Part shown: positions 1 to 5,132 of the stretch, one piece after another
Layout of the letters: each line of letters begins with the position of its first letter
Position numbering within the stretch: the first letter of the stretch is position 1
Translations under genes and position numbers: made by a program
The notes under the pieces: generated by a model
The model's database searches: none
Told to the model about the DNA's origin: nothing
The model's input: the letters and a program-made list of their open reading frames with translations, nothing else
Source of the DNA: Clostridiaceae bacterium
GTDB taxonomy: Bacteria; Bacillota; Clostridia; Oscillospirales; Acutalibacteraceae
DNA: 5,132 bases
Direction of reading: 5' to 3'
Assembly: GCA_016302625.1 (NCBI GenBank)
Contig: JAEDNG010000080.1
Location: 1 to 5,132 of the forward strand

Positions 1-653
1 ATTTCGGGTGTGATAGGTCCGTAAAAAGCTTTTTCAAGAATATCGCGTTTTGCCTTGCCTGAAGCAATAAGCAATATCTTTTTTGCCTGCATGATAGATA
101 CCATTCCCATTGTGATGGCTTTTTTCGGAACATCGTCAATATTTGCGAAGAAACGTGAGTTTGCTTTAATTGTGCTTTCGTGCAGATCAACAACATGGGT
201 GCTCTTGACAAAGTATTTGTCCGGCTCGTTAAAACCGATGTGACCGTCAAGACCTATGCCTAAAAGCTGCAAATCAATGCCGCCCAATTCCGAGATATGC
301 TCGTCGTAGCGTCTGCCCTCGCCTGCGAGGTCGACCGCGCAGCCGTTTGGGACAAAGGTGTTACCCAAATCGATATTGATGTGCTCAAAGAAATTTTTAT
401 TCATGAAATATCGGTAGCTCTGGTCGTTATTACCGTCAAGACCGACATACTCGTCAAGATTTACCGAGGTGACGCCGCTAAAATCAATATCTCCCTTGTT
501 GTACCATTCTATAAGCTGCTTGTAGGTACCAAGCGGTGAGGAGCCTGTGGCAAGTCCAAGCACGCTGTCAGGCTTTATAATAACCTGAGCCGAAATAATA
601 TTTGCCGCCTGACGGCTTAACTTTTCATAGGAATCAACCGTAATAAATTTCAT
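1..653 (-). CDS. nagB: Glucosamine-6-phosphate deaminase NagB (3' end outside the window)
   Basis: NagB converts glucosamine 6-phosphate and water to fructose 6-phosphate and ammonium in the cytoplasm, feeding amino sugars into glycolysis. I translated 217 residues from the ATG at 653-651; the frame is open to the left edge. The family is usually about 240-265 residues, so only the C-terminal tail is missing. Visible motifs: a phosphate-binding stretch GLATGSSPLGTY (about 33-44), NLDEYVGL (about 65-72) with the catalytic Asp at 67, LDGHIGFNEP (135-144) carrying Asp136, His138 and Glu143, which match the active-site Asp/His/Glu of E. coli NagB, and SRFF at 166-169. All key residues present are intact, so the enzyme should be active. 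The start is supported by AGGAGA seven bases upstream. It lies 26 bases after the nucleotidyltransferase gene with no terminator between, so the two are probably co-transcribed. Identification is very secure. Confidence 0.97.
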   Translation of the reverse strand, partial: MKFITVDSYEKLSRQAANIISAQVIIKPDSVLGLATGSSPLGTYKQLIEWYNKGDIDFSGVTSVNLDEYVGLDGNNDQSYRYFMNKNFFEHINIDLGNTFVPNGCAVDLAGEGRRYDEHISELGGIDLQLLGIGLDGHIGFNEPDKYFVKSTHVVDLHESTIKANSRFFANIDDVPKKAITMGMVSIMQAKKILLIASGKAKRDILEKAFYGPITPE

Positions 654-660
654 TTTTTAA

Positions 661-666
661 TCTCCT
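661..666 (-). promoter_or_regulatory. Ribosome binding site of nagB
   Basis: The minus strand reads AGGAGA, seven bases before the nagB ATG. This is a strong Shine-Dalgarno sequence at ideal spacing and fixes the nagB start. It lies inside the 26-base gap after the upstream gene's stop codon. Confidence 0.85.
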
Positions 667-679
667 GTTTTGACAGATA

Positions 680-1561
680 TTAAAGACCCTCGTACAGTCC
701 GTCGTCAACCATTTTGTTAAGCGCCGCGCAGACATCCTGCTTATCCTCTTTGTATGTAACGCCGTACCATTTATCCTCGGCAACAAGCACTTTGACTTTT
801 TTCTCGCCCGTCTCAATAAGCTTTGATACAATGCTCGGCAGGAAGTATTCGGATTTCGGAACATTGATTTTTTCTCTTAGAAAATCGACAAAGCCGTCTG
901 CGGCATAATCGAATAAATCCGGCATAAAGCCCCACAAATTCATAGAAACCACGGTGTCCGGTTTTAAGGCAGTCCATGTGGCGCCGTTGTCCTCGCTGTA
1001 CTTGCAGTCAACGATTTTTGTCCGCTCTGTGACCGAAACCAGCTCACCGTCTTTAATCTCGCAAACACCGCGTGAAACAGAGCCGTTGTCGGTCAGGGTG
1101 TTCACAAGGCGGAAGCCGACCATGCAGTAATCTTTATCGTTTGACTTTAGAAAATCTGCCATCTGCTTATACGCCGACTGACCGTAATAATCGTCCGCGT
1201 TTATAACGGCAAACGGCTCTTTAACCACGTCGCGGCAGCAAAGCACGGCGTGAGCGGTGCCCCAGGGCTTTACGCGGTCGGCGGGACAGACAAATCCGTC
1301 GGGAAGAACATCGTTTTCCTGAAAAACATATTCGGTTTTGACCATTTTTTCAATACGCTTTCCGACTACCGCCTTAAAGTCTTTTTCAATAGAATGTTTA
1401 ATTACGAATACGACCTTGTTGAAGCCGGCCTTCACTGCGTCGTAAATAGAAAAATCTATAAGTATTTCTCCGTTTTTGCCGATAGGCTCAATTTGCTTAA
1501 GCCCTCCGAAGCGGCTGCCCATTCCCGCAGCCATAACCACCAAAGTAATATCCTTGTTCAT
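680..1561 (-). CDS. Sugar-phosphate nucleotidyltransferase family protein (NTP_transferase fold), substrate unknown
   Basis: This is probably a cytoplasmic enzyme joining a nucleoside triphosphate to a sugar phosphate to give an NDP-sugar; substrate and nucleotide cannot be read from sequence. From the preferred start it has 293 residues. The N-terminus has the nucleotide-binding loop AAGMGSRFGGLKQ (11-23), a variant of the GxGTR...K signature with Arg17 and Lys22. KPWGTAHAV (98-106) and NADDYYG (121-127), whose Asp residues probably bind magnesium, follow, then MNLWGF (207-212). The single Rossmann-like domain fills the protein; no hexapeptide acetyltransferase repeats are seen, unlike GlmU. 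The frame is open to an ATG at 1624, but ATG 1561 is preferred: it gives the typical MNKxxTLVVMAAG-like N-terminus, has GGGAG 11 bases upstream, and 1624 lies within the predicted -35 element. nagB follows by 26 bases, hinting at an amino-sugar role (inference). Confidence 0.88.
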   Translation of the reverse strand: MNKDITLVVMAAGMGSRFGGLKQIEPIGKNGEILIDFSIYDAVKAGFNKVVFVIKHSIEKDFKAVVGKRIEKMVKTEYVFQENDVLPDGFVCPADRVKPWGTAHAVLCCRDVVKEPFAVINADDYYGQSAYKQMADFLKSNDKDYCMVGFRLVNTLTDNGSVSRGVCEIKDGELVSVTERTKIVDCKYSEDNGATWTALKPDTVVSMNLWGFMPDLFDYAADGFVDFLREKINVPKSEYFLPSIVSKLIETGEKKVKVLVAEDKWYGVTYKEDKQDVCAALNKMVDDGLYEGL

Positions 1562-1572
1562 ATTAAGCATTG

Positions 1573-1577
1573 CTCCC
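1573..1577 (-). promoter_or_regulatory. Ribosome binding site that decides the nucleotidyltransferase start
   Basis: The minus strand reads AAAGGGAG, ending 11 bases before ATG 1561 and only 2 bases before the in-frame ATG at 1570. Two bases is too close for initiation, so the site favours 1561 even though the spacing is at the long end. Confidence 0.6.
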
Positions 1578-1595
1578 TTTGCTATTTTTACTATA

Positions 1596-1624
1596 ATAAT
1601 ACCACTTTGCCGCTGAAAAAACAA
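1596..1624 (-). promoter_or_regulatory. Sigma-A-type extended -10 promoter for the nucleotidyltransferase-nagB operon
   Basis: On the minus strand, TTGTTT (1624-1619) is followed by a 17-base spacer and TATTAT (1601-1596), with a TG one base upstream of the -10 (TGG-TATTAT), which makes it an extended -10 promoter. Transcription should start near 1589, giving a leader of roughly 28 bases before ATG 1561. It shows the nucleotidyltransferase and nagB can be expressed independently of the acylation operon upstream. No experimental support is available. Confidence 0.7.
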
Positions 1625-1643
1625 TGCTGATTTTTTGCATTAT
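1616..1643 (-). terminator. Possible weak intrinsic terminator after the DHHW gene
   Basis: About 12 bases after the DHHW stop codon, the minus strand forms ATAATGC, a 9-base A-rich loop, then GCATTGT, followed by a T run. The core stem is five Watson-Crick pairs (AATGC/GCATT), extended by a G-T wobble and an A-T pair. The stem is short and AT-rich, so termination is probably partial. Its T run overlaps the -35 element of the next promoter. Confidence 0.4.
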
Positions 1644-1654
1644 ATTACGCTTTT

Positions 1655-3097
1655 TTATCTTATCAGCGCATTAATCGACGCCATAAGGCTTTTATTGCGG
1701 GTGGCGGAGATATTGTTGATAAAGAGCACGTCTTTAGCGGCAGTATCCGCGCAGAACTGTGCTAATCCTCTCGAATCTATTTTTGAAAAATATCTGTAAT
1801 CAATAATATAAAGGTGCTGATAATGGGATACAAGGAAAGGAACAAAGGCGTTGCCGAAGGATTCCTTTATCACAACGCATGCGGAGCCGTCGTTAAGCAC
1901 GGGATTTGTTATAATGCTTAACGGACGGTCGCCCTTTATAAAGGTAAGATATTTTGACGACTGTGCCGCCGAGGTCATATCCGAAATTATTTCCTGCATT
2001 TTTACCTGACCGTTTTCGTAGTGAATTTCAATTGAATTTGTCTCAGTCGGCTCGTACGCGTAAACCGTGTCGGGATTTGAGGCTAATTGCGGGAGCTTTT
2101 TGCTCGAAGTGTAGAACGAGCCTAAATATCCCGGAAACTCATGCAGCTTAAAGCTTTCAAGCGGGGTAGGTGTGCCGCCCTTTAATTTAATAAAATCACA
2201 GTATGCGTAATACGCGCCGAGTGCCGTCCAATGGTGGTCGGTGCGGAAATATATGTACTCGTTGCGGCGGGATTTAAGGGTGTCAAAAATCGGGACGGTT
2301 TTTACTCCGCTGTTTTTCATTCCCGAATACATATAGTTGATTGCGTCTTTTTGGTTTGATGTATTGACCGATGAGACGATAGAATCGGGCGCGCAAATTC
2401 CCATGCTTGTAGGCACGACCATGCAGTAAACGTCGGATTTGCCTGACAGTAAACTCGCCGCACGGTTTACCGCGGAAACATATGTGTCGGCGGTCGCTTT
2501 AACAAAATTGTAATACTCATACGCGGTGTCTCCGTTAATAAGCAGCGCGCCGAGGGTTTGAGTCGCGGGAGCTTCCTCTTTGGATACTACCGACGAGGTT
2601 TCAGCGGTATCTGAATTAACGGGTTTTTCCGAAGATATACTCTCCGAGGATGGCTCAGATGCCGAGGAGTTGGACGCGGTGCTTTCGGTATCCGACGTAT
2701 TTTCCGAGGGTATTTCATCACCTTTTTCGACCGTTCCGTGAATTTTAATCTCACTTTTTCCGTAAAAGCCCGTAAAAAACGTATTTACATCGGTAAGTGT
2801 TTCCCTTAAAGGGAAGGTATCGGAATACCATTCGTTTATACCGTCAAAATAGTCGCCCGAAAACAGCGCGGAAAAGGTGAATTTCGGGAATTTCGCAAGC
2901 TCGCGCTTTTCACTTTCCGAAAACTTCGGACGTAAAGGTATTATAAGCGACAGTATGAAAAAAGAAAAGAGTATAAGAATAAAAACACGCACATACCATA
3001 CGTTTAATATCCGCAGTCTGCGCATATTTGAAAGTATTTGCCGTTCTTCGTTTTCTTCGGCGGAGGGGGTGTCGTTTAATTCTTTATTATCGTTCAT
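1655..3097 (-). CDS. DHHW family membrane-anchored protein (AlgJ/AlgX-like), partner of MBOAT in surface polysaccharide acylation
   Basis: DHHW proteins resemble AlgJ/AlgX, SGNH-hydrolase-like proteins that work outside the membrane with an MBOAT transporter to O-acetylate polysaccharide. This 480-residue protein has a charged cytoplasmic N-terminus (1-34), one membrane segment (about 35-56), then a large extracellular part. A Ser/Thr/Glu-rich stretch at about 128-180 is likely a disordered linker. The name motif RTDHHW is at 285-290; Asp287 and His289 align in spacing with the catalytic DxHW pair of AlgX. KESFGNAFVPF (411-421) supplies the probable nucleophile Ser413, so the triad looks complete. 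The start is backed by GAGGG overlapping the stop codon of the MBOAT gene, nine bases away, which suggests translational coupling. Family and pairing are secure; the acylated polymer is unknown and acetyl is assumed from the family. Confidence 0.9.
   Translation of the reverse strand: MNDNKELNDTPSAEENEERQILSNMRRLRILNVWYVRVFILILFSFFILSLIIPLRPKFSESEKRELAKFPKFTFSALFSGDYFDGINEWYSDTFPLRETLTDVNTFFTGFYGKSEIKIHGTVEKGDEIPSENTSDTESTASNSSASEPSSESISSEKPVNSDTAETSSVVSKEEAPATQTLGALLINGDTAYEYYNFVKATADTYVSAVNRAASLLSGKSDVYCMVVPTSMGICAPDSIVSSVNTSNQKDAINYMYSGMKNSGVKTVPIFDTLKSRRNEYIYFRTDHHWTALGAYYAYCDFIKLKGGTPTPLESFKLHEFPGYLGSFYTSSKKLPQLASNPDTVYAYEPTETNSIEIHYENGQVKMQEIISDMTSAAQSSKYLTFIKGDRPLSIITNPVLNDGSACVVIKESFGNAFVPFLVSHYQHLYIIDYRYFSKIDSRGLAQFCADTAAKDVLFINNISATRNKSLMASINALIR
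2558..2716 (-). other. Ser/Thr/Glu-rich low-complexity linker in the DHHW protein
   Basis: Residues about 128-180 are dominated by Ser, Thr, Glu, Asp and Ala, with short near-repeats such as SESISSE and SEPSSE. The stretch has no hydrophobic core and separates the membrane-proximal part (EWYSDTFPLRE, 89-99) from the catalytic-like domain. I read it as a flexible extracellular tether, perhaps spanning wall material; that role is inference. Confidence 0.7.
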
Positions 3098-3102
3098 ATT
3101 TT

Positions 3103-3107
3103 CCCTC
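3103..3107 (-). promoter_or_regulatory. Ribosome binding site of the DHHW gene, overlapping the MBOAT stop codon
   Basis: The minus strand reads TAGAGGGAAAATATG: the MBOAT stop TAG shares its G with the GAGGG Shine-Dalgarno sequence, five bases before the DHHW start. A ribosome terminating on the MBOAT gene would sit on this site, so translation of the pair is probably coupled. Confidence 0.75.
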
Positions 3108-4549
3108 TAAAATCTGAAATATAAAAATGGGTTATAGCTGTTTCCGACAAGCGCCGCGGCTGATAAAATTAAGAGCAGTATAGGGACAACTATCTGGAAA
3201 ACAGAATATACCGCAAGCGCTTTCACAGAGCGCAGCGCGCAGTATTTAAGCTTGTCGGAAATCCGTTTTACAAGCGGGGTACACGCCACAGCCGCGGCTG
3301 TTAACAGTACAATATAGCTTTTTACGGTTGCCAGCGTTTCAAAATCGGAGAATTTGTTGCCGTTACAGCCGAACATTCCTTTAAGCACGCACCATATGTC
3401 TGAGAGATTTTCAAATTTGAAAAGAATCCAACCGAAAAATACGATAATAAGCAGATAAATATGAGAGAACACGCGGTGCTTTTCAAGAAAAGGCGCAAGT
3501 ATCAGCTTTTCGAGCGCGATAAATACAAAGAAATAAAGTCCCCAAAGCACAAAATTCCACGACGCTCCGTGCCAAAGTCCGGTAAGCGCCCATACAACAA
3601 AGAGATTGAGAACCGTTCTGGCCTTGCCTTTTCGGTTGCCGCCTAATGGTATATAGAGATAATCCCTGAAAAAGCTTCCGAGGGTGATATGCCAGCGGCG
3701 CCAGAACTCGCTTACAGACGCGGATATGTACGGATACTTAAAATTCTCCGGATAATGTATACCTATCATTCTCCCCATGCCTATTGCCATGTCGGAATAG
3801 GCGGAAAAGTCGGTGTAAATCTGAATTGTAAAGGCAAGCACTCCTACCCACAGCGATAAAACGCTTTTTGAGGCAAGAACCGAGAAATCTCCCGTGTCTG
3901 AAACCAAAAGCTTATCGGCGATTTCGGCACAGCTATTGGCAATAATCGACTTTTTCGCAAGTCCCGTAACAAAACGGTTTAGTCCCTCGGCAATATCGGT
4001 GTATGTAACATTTCGGTCGGTAAGTTCATGGCTTATGTCTTTATATCTTACAATCGGGCCGGCAATACACTGGTGAAACATACTGACATAAAGCAGCAGA
4101 GTTTTAAAGCTCCTCTGCGGCGGCACCTCATCACGGTAAACGTCAACGCAGTAGGTAATAAGCTGAAAGGTATAAAACGAAATTCCGATCGGAAGAGCTA
4201 TTTCGGGAACGGTTTTCGGAAATCCTGTGAAATATTTAACGTTTGATAGTAAAAAGCTTCCGTACTTAAAAATACCGAGCAGTAAAAGGTCTGCGGCAAC
4301 GGTCGTGGACAATATAAGCTTTGCCTTTTTCGGACTGTGCTTATATTTTGACATTATCAGAGTCAGATACCAGTCGATAAAAGCCATTCCGATTAAGAGC
4401 AGTATGTACAAAGGCTCTCCCCATGCGTAGAAAATCAGGGAAAAGACCAGCATTACCGTATTTTTGGATTTAATATCCTTTGCAAAAAAATATGCCAGCA
4501 GGTTAAGCGGCAAAAACAGGAAAATAAAAGGCAGGCTTGAAAAGACCAT
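3107..4549 (-). CDS. MBOAT family membrane O-acyltransferase (AlgI/DltB-like)
   Basis: MBOAT proteins move acyl groups, usually acetyl, through the membrane for transfer to extracellular polymers. This one has 480 residues, typical for AlgI-like members, with roughly 11-12 hydrophobic segments. Motifs in order: the N-terminus MVFSSLPFIFLFLPLN; GISFYTFQ (122-129); FHQCIAGPIVRYKD (158-171), where many relatives have FPQLIAGPI; FWRRWHITLGSFFRDYLYIPLGG (282-304) with conserved His287; and GLWHGASWNFVLWG (324-337) with the family's invariant His at 327, equivalent to AlgI His322. The C-terminus NPFLYFRF is typical of the family. The start is fixed by that conserved N-terminus, not by a ribosome site: the bases upstream hold only a weak TGGA. 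The DHHW partner follows after nine bases. The absence of D-alanylation genes nearby argues against DltB proper. The acylated polymer is unknown. Confidence 0.93.
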   Translation of the reverse strand: MVFSSLPFIFLFLPLNLLAYFFAKDIKSKNTVMLVFSLIFYAWGEPLYILLLIGMAFIDWYLTLIMSKYKHSPKKAKLILSTTVAADLLLLGIFKYGSFLLSNVKYFTGFPKTVPEIALPIGISFYTFQLITYCVDVYRDEVPPQRSFKTLLLYVSMFHQCIAGPIVRYKDISHELTDRNVTYTDIAEGLNRFVTGLAKKSIIANSCAEIADKLLVSDTGDFSVLASKSVLSLWVGVLAFTIQIYTDFSAYSDMAIGMGRMIGIHYPENFKYPYISASVSEFWRRWHITLGSFFRDYLYIPLGGNRKGKARTVLNLFVVWALTGLWHGASWNFVLWGLYFFVFIALEKLILAPFLEKHRVFSHIYLLIIVFFGWILFKFENLSDIWCVLKGMFGCNGNKFSDFETLATVKSYIVLLTAAAVACTPLVKRISDKLKYCALRSVKALAVYSVFQIVVPILLLILSAAALVGNSYNPFLYFRF

Positions 4550-4589
4550 TTGAATCTACACGTCCAGTTGAGATTTTTTAACAGCTATA

Positions 4590-4618
4590 ATTATAAATCG
4601 GCAAGCTATAAAATTAAA
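4590..4618 (-). promoter_or_regulatory. Possible second promoter close to the MBOAT gene
   Basis: A perfect TATAAT (4595-4590) lies 17 bases after TTTAAT (4618-4613) on the minus strand. It would start transcription near 4583, about 34 bases before the MBOAT ATG. The -35 is poor and the sequence is so AT-rich that chance is likely; it is much weaker evidence than the upstream promoter. Confidence 0.3.
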
Positions 4619-4630
4619 GCAACAATAAGG

Positions 4631-4659
4631 TTACAAATGATAACATATAAGTTACATTA
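4631..4659. repeat. Three imperfect TTACA-type direct repeats in the early leader
   Basis: On the plus strand TTACAAATGA (4631), TAACATATAA (4641) and TTACATTAA (4652) follow each other at 10- and 11-base steps, one helical turn apart. They sit at about the predicted transcription start and first 25 transcribed bases of the main promoter, where a repressor could bind. The copies are imperfect and the surroundings AT-rich. Confidence 0.35.
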
Positions 4660-4662
4660 ATT

Positions 4663-4690
4663 ATTGTAGGCAAAAACAGGATTATGTCAA
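4663..4690 (-). promoter_or_regulatory. Main sigma-A-type promoter of the MBOAT-DHHW operon
   Basis: The minus strand has a perfect -35 TTGACA (4690-4685), a 16-base spacer and TACAAT (4668-4663), five of six matches to the -10 consensus. The predicted start is near 4656, leaving a leader of about 106 bases. The DNA just upstream is rich in A and T runs, as in an UP element. It is the best promoter match I found in the window. Confidence 0.78.
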
Positions 4691-4697
4691 TCATTAT

Positions 4698-4711
4698 TTT
4701 CCGTTTGGAAA
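4698..4711. promoter_or_regulatory. Candidate regulator site: TTTCC-GTTT-GGAAA palindrome
   Basis: A perfect 5-base inverted repeat with a 4-base centre sits immediately upstream of the -35 element, centred near -48 from the predicted start. That position suits an activator touching RNA polymerase. I cannot name the regulator; the size is small enough that chance is possible. Confidence 0.35.
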
Positions 4712-4764
4712 GATTTTTTATAAAAAAGCAGTTTGAGATACTATGTGCAGAAAAAATATTTGAT

Positions 4765-4804
4765 AAAAACAGACTGCAATCTGATAATCTTTAGATTGCA
4801 GTCT
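4765..4804 (-). terminator. Intrinsic terminator of tcdA
   Basis: AGACTGCAATCT (4771-4782) and AGATTGCAGTCT (4793-4804) are perfect 12-base inverted arms around a 10-base loop. On the minus strand the hairpin is followed by G and five T, then more T-rich sequence. It begins about 31 bases after the tcdA stop codon and separates tcdA from the acylation operon. The plus strand also has TTTT just after the stem, but no plus-strand gene needs it. Confidence 0.85.
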
Positions 4805-4835
4805 CTTTTGACATTATTATAAGGAAGGTCAGTTA

Positions 4836-5132
4836 TTATTCGCTCCTGTTAAACGCGGTAATATCTTTAATGACCTCACCTGCGATAATAAGACCTACAA
4901 CCGACGGAACAAATGCCGCAGATCCAGGAATATCGCGCCGCTCGGTGCATTTACGCACAGTTCCCGGAGGGCAGACGCAGTGCGCGCGGCAGCTTACCGA
5001 CATATCATCGGTAGGGCGAATCGGCTTTTCCTTTGAGTAGACCACTTTAAGCTTGTCAATCCCGTTTTTGCGGCAAATATTGCGCATTACCCTTGCAAGC
5101 GGACAAACCGAAGTCTCATATATATCGGCAAC
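4836..5132 (-). CDS. tcdA: tRNA threonylcarbamoyladenosine dehydratase TcdA, C-terminal part (5' end outside the window)
   Basis: TcdA, a ThiF/MoeB/HesA-like (E1-like) enzyme, uses ATP to cyclise t6A at position 37 of ANN-decoding tRNAs to ct6A. Only the last 98 residues are here. The frame is open to the right edge, so the internal ATG at 5087 is not the start: the codons before it encode VADIYETSVCPLARV, which continues the family's CPLARVMR motif. Further support is KLKVVYSKEKPIRP (about 27-40) and the C-terminal signature IPGSAAFVPSVVGLIIAGEVIKD (68-90). Between them lies a Cys cluster, SCRAHCVCPPGTVRKC (47-62 of the fragment). The ATP-binding part lies outside the window. The gene ends in its own terminator and appears unrelated in function to the downstream operons. 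A different ThiF-family member is possible but less likely given the C-terminus. Confidence 0.88.
   Translation of the reverse strand, partial: VADIYETSVCPLARVMRNICRKNGIDKLKVVYSKEKPIRPTDDMSVSCRAHCVCPPGTVRKCTERRDIPGSAAFVPSVVGLIIAGEVIKDITAFNRSE

Larger units (their letters stand above)
4550..4764. other. AT-rich regulatory region upstream of the acylation operon
   Basis: No gene is visible here on either strand. The region holds the main promoter of the MBOAT-DHHW operon, a leader of about 106 bases, three TTACA-type repeats, a TTTCC-N4-GGAAA palindrome, a 14-base A/T palindrome and a possible second promoter. I see no recognisable riboswitch or T-box; the leader is very AT-rich and lacks a convincing terminator hairpin. 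Confidence 0.7.

Noticed and set aside
634..864. 76-residue Arg/Lys-rich open frame on the minus strand, overlapping the end of the nucleotidyltransferase and the nagB start.
   Set aside because: It is out of frame with two well-supported genes and its composition is what a shifted reading of the nucleotidyltransferase gives.
1250..1630. 126-residue open frame on the plus strand.
   Set aside because: It lies opposite the nucleotidyltransferase gene, has no recognisable domain or ribosome site, and is an antisense shadow of a conserved gene.
3107..4549. Possible identity as DltB of the D-alanine teichoic acid system.
   Set aside because: No dltA, dltC or dltD is present, and the partner is a DHHW protein rather than DltD. 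The length and motifs fit the broader AlgI-like polysaccharide acyltransferases better.
4583..4616. Two AGCTATAA-type direct repeats 21 bases apart in the leader, and the plus-strand TATAAT at 4586-4591.
   Set aside because: The repeats are 7-8 bases of A/T-rich sequence, and no plus-strand gene lies downstream that a plus-strand promoter could serve.
4614..4646. A 10-codon open frame in the MBOAT leader on the minus strand, rich in leucine (MLSFVTLLLL), resembling an attenuation leader peptide.
   Set aside because: It has no Shine-Dalgarno sequence, and no terminator/antiterminator hairpin with a T run follows before the MBOAT start. TTA, TTG and CTT codons are expected by chance in such AT-rich DNA.
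4571..4720. The 10-mer AGATTTTTTA occurs at both 4571 and 4711.
   Set aside because: It is a low-complexity T-run sequence, expected to recur in an intergenic region this AT-rich; there is no longer shared flank.

Overview
The window reads as a stretch of chromosome from a low-to-moderate-GC Gram-positive anaerobe, most likely a gut Clostridium-class bacterium (Oscillospiraceae/Ruminococcaceae-like). The basis is Firmicutes-style ribosome binding sites, sigma-A-type promoters, AT-rich intergenic DNA, and proteins whose wording (the DHHW protein, the MBOAT protein, and a TcdA with a Cys-rich tail) resembles clostridial families. The lineage is inferred from memory of these families, not from a search.

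All five genes lie on the minus strand, so transcription runs right to left. At the right edge is the 3' end of tcdA (tRNA t6A dehydratase), followed by a perfect 12-bp-stem terminator. Next is an AT-rich regulatory region of about 215 bases holding a near-consensus promoter. It drives a two-gene operon: an MBOAT O-acyltransferase (480 aa) and, 9 bases later, a DHHW/AlgJ-like membrane-anchored protein (480 aa). Together they form a probable machine for acylating (usually acetylating) a surface polysaccharide: the MBOAT carries acyl groups across the membrane and the DHHW protein acts outside.

After a 93-base gap with a weak terminator overlapping a good extended -10 promoter comes a second operon. 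It contains a sugar-phosphate nucleotidyltransferase-family protein (293 aa from the preferred start) and, 26 bases later, nagB (glucosamine-6-phosphate deaminase), which runs off the left edge. This operon points to amino-sugar or nucleotide-sugar metabolism, and its neighbourhood with the acylation operon suggests a loose cell-envelope theme.

No mobile elements, CRISPR arrays, tRNA or rRNA genes or phage genes are visible. I see no clearly new biological system. The points most worth a second look are the substrate of the orphan acylation pair, the nucleotidyltransferase-nagB pairing, and repeat structure around the acylation operon promoter.
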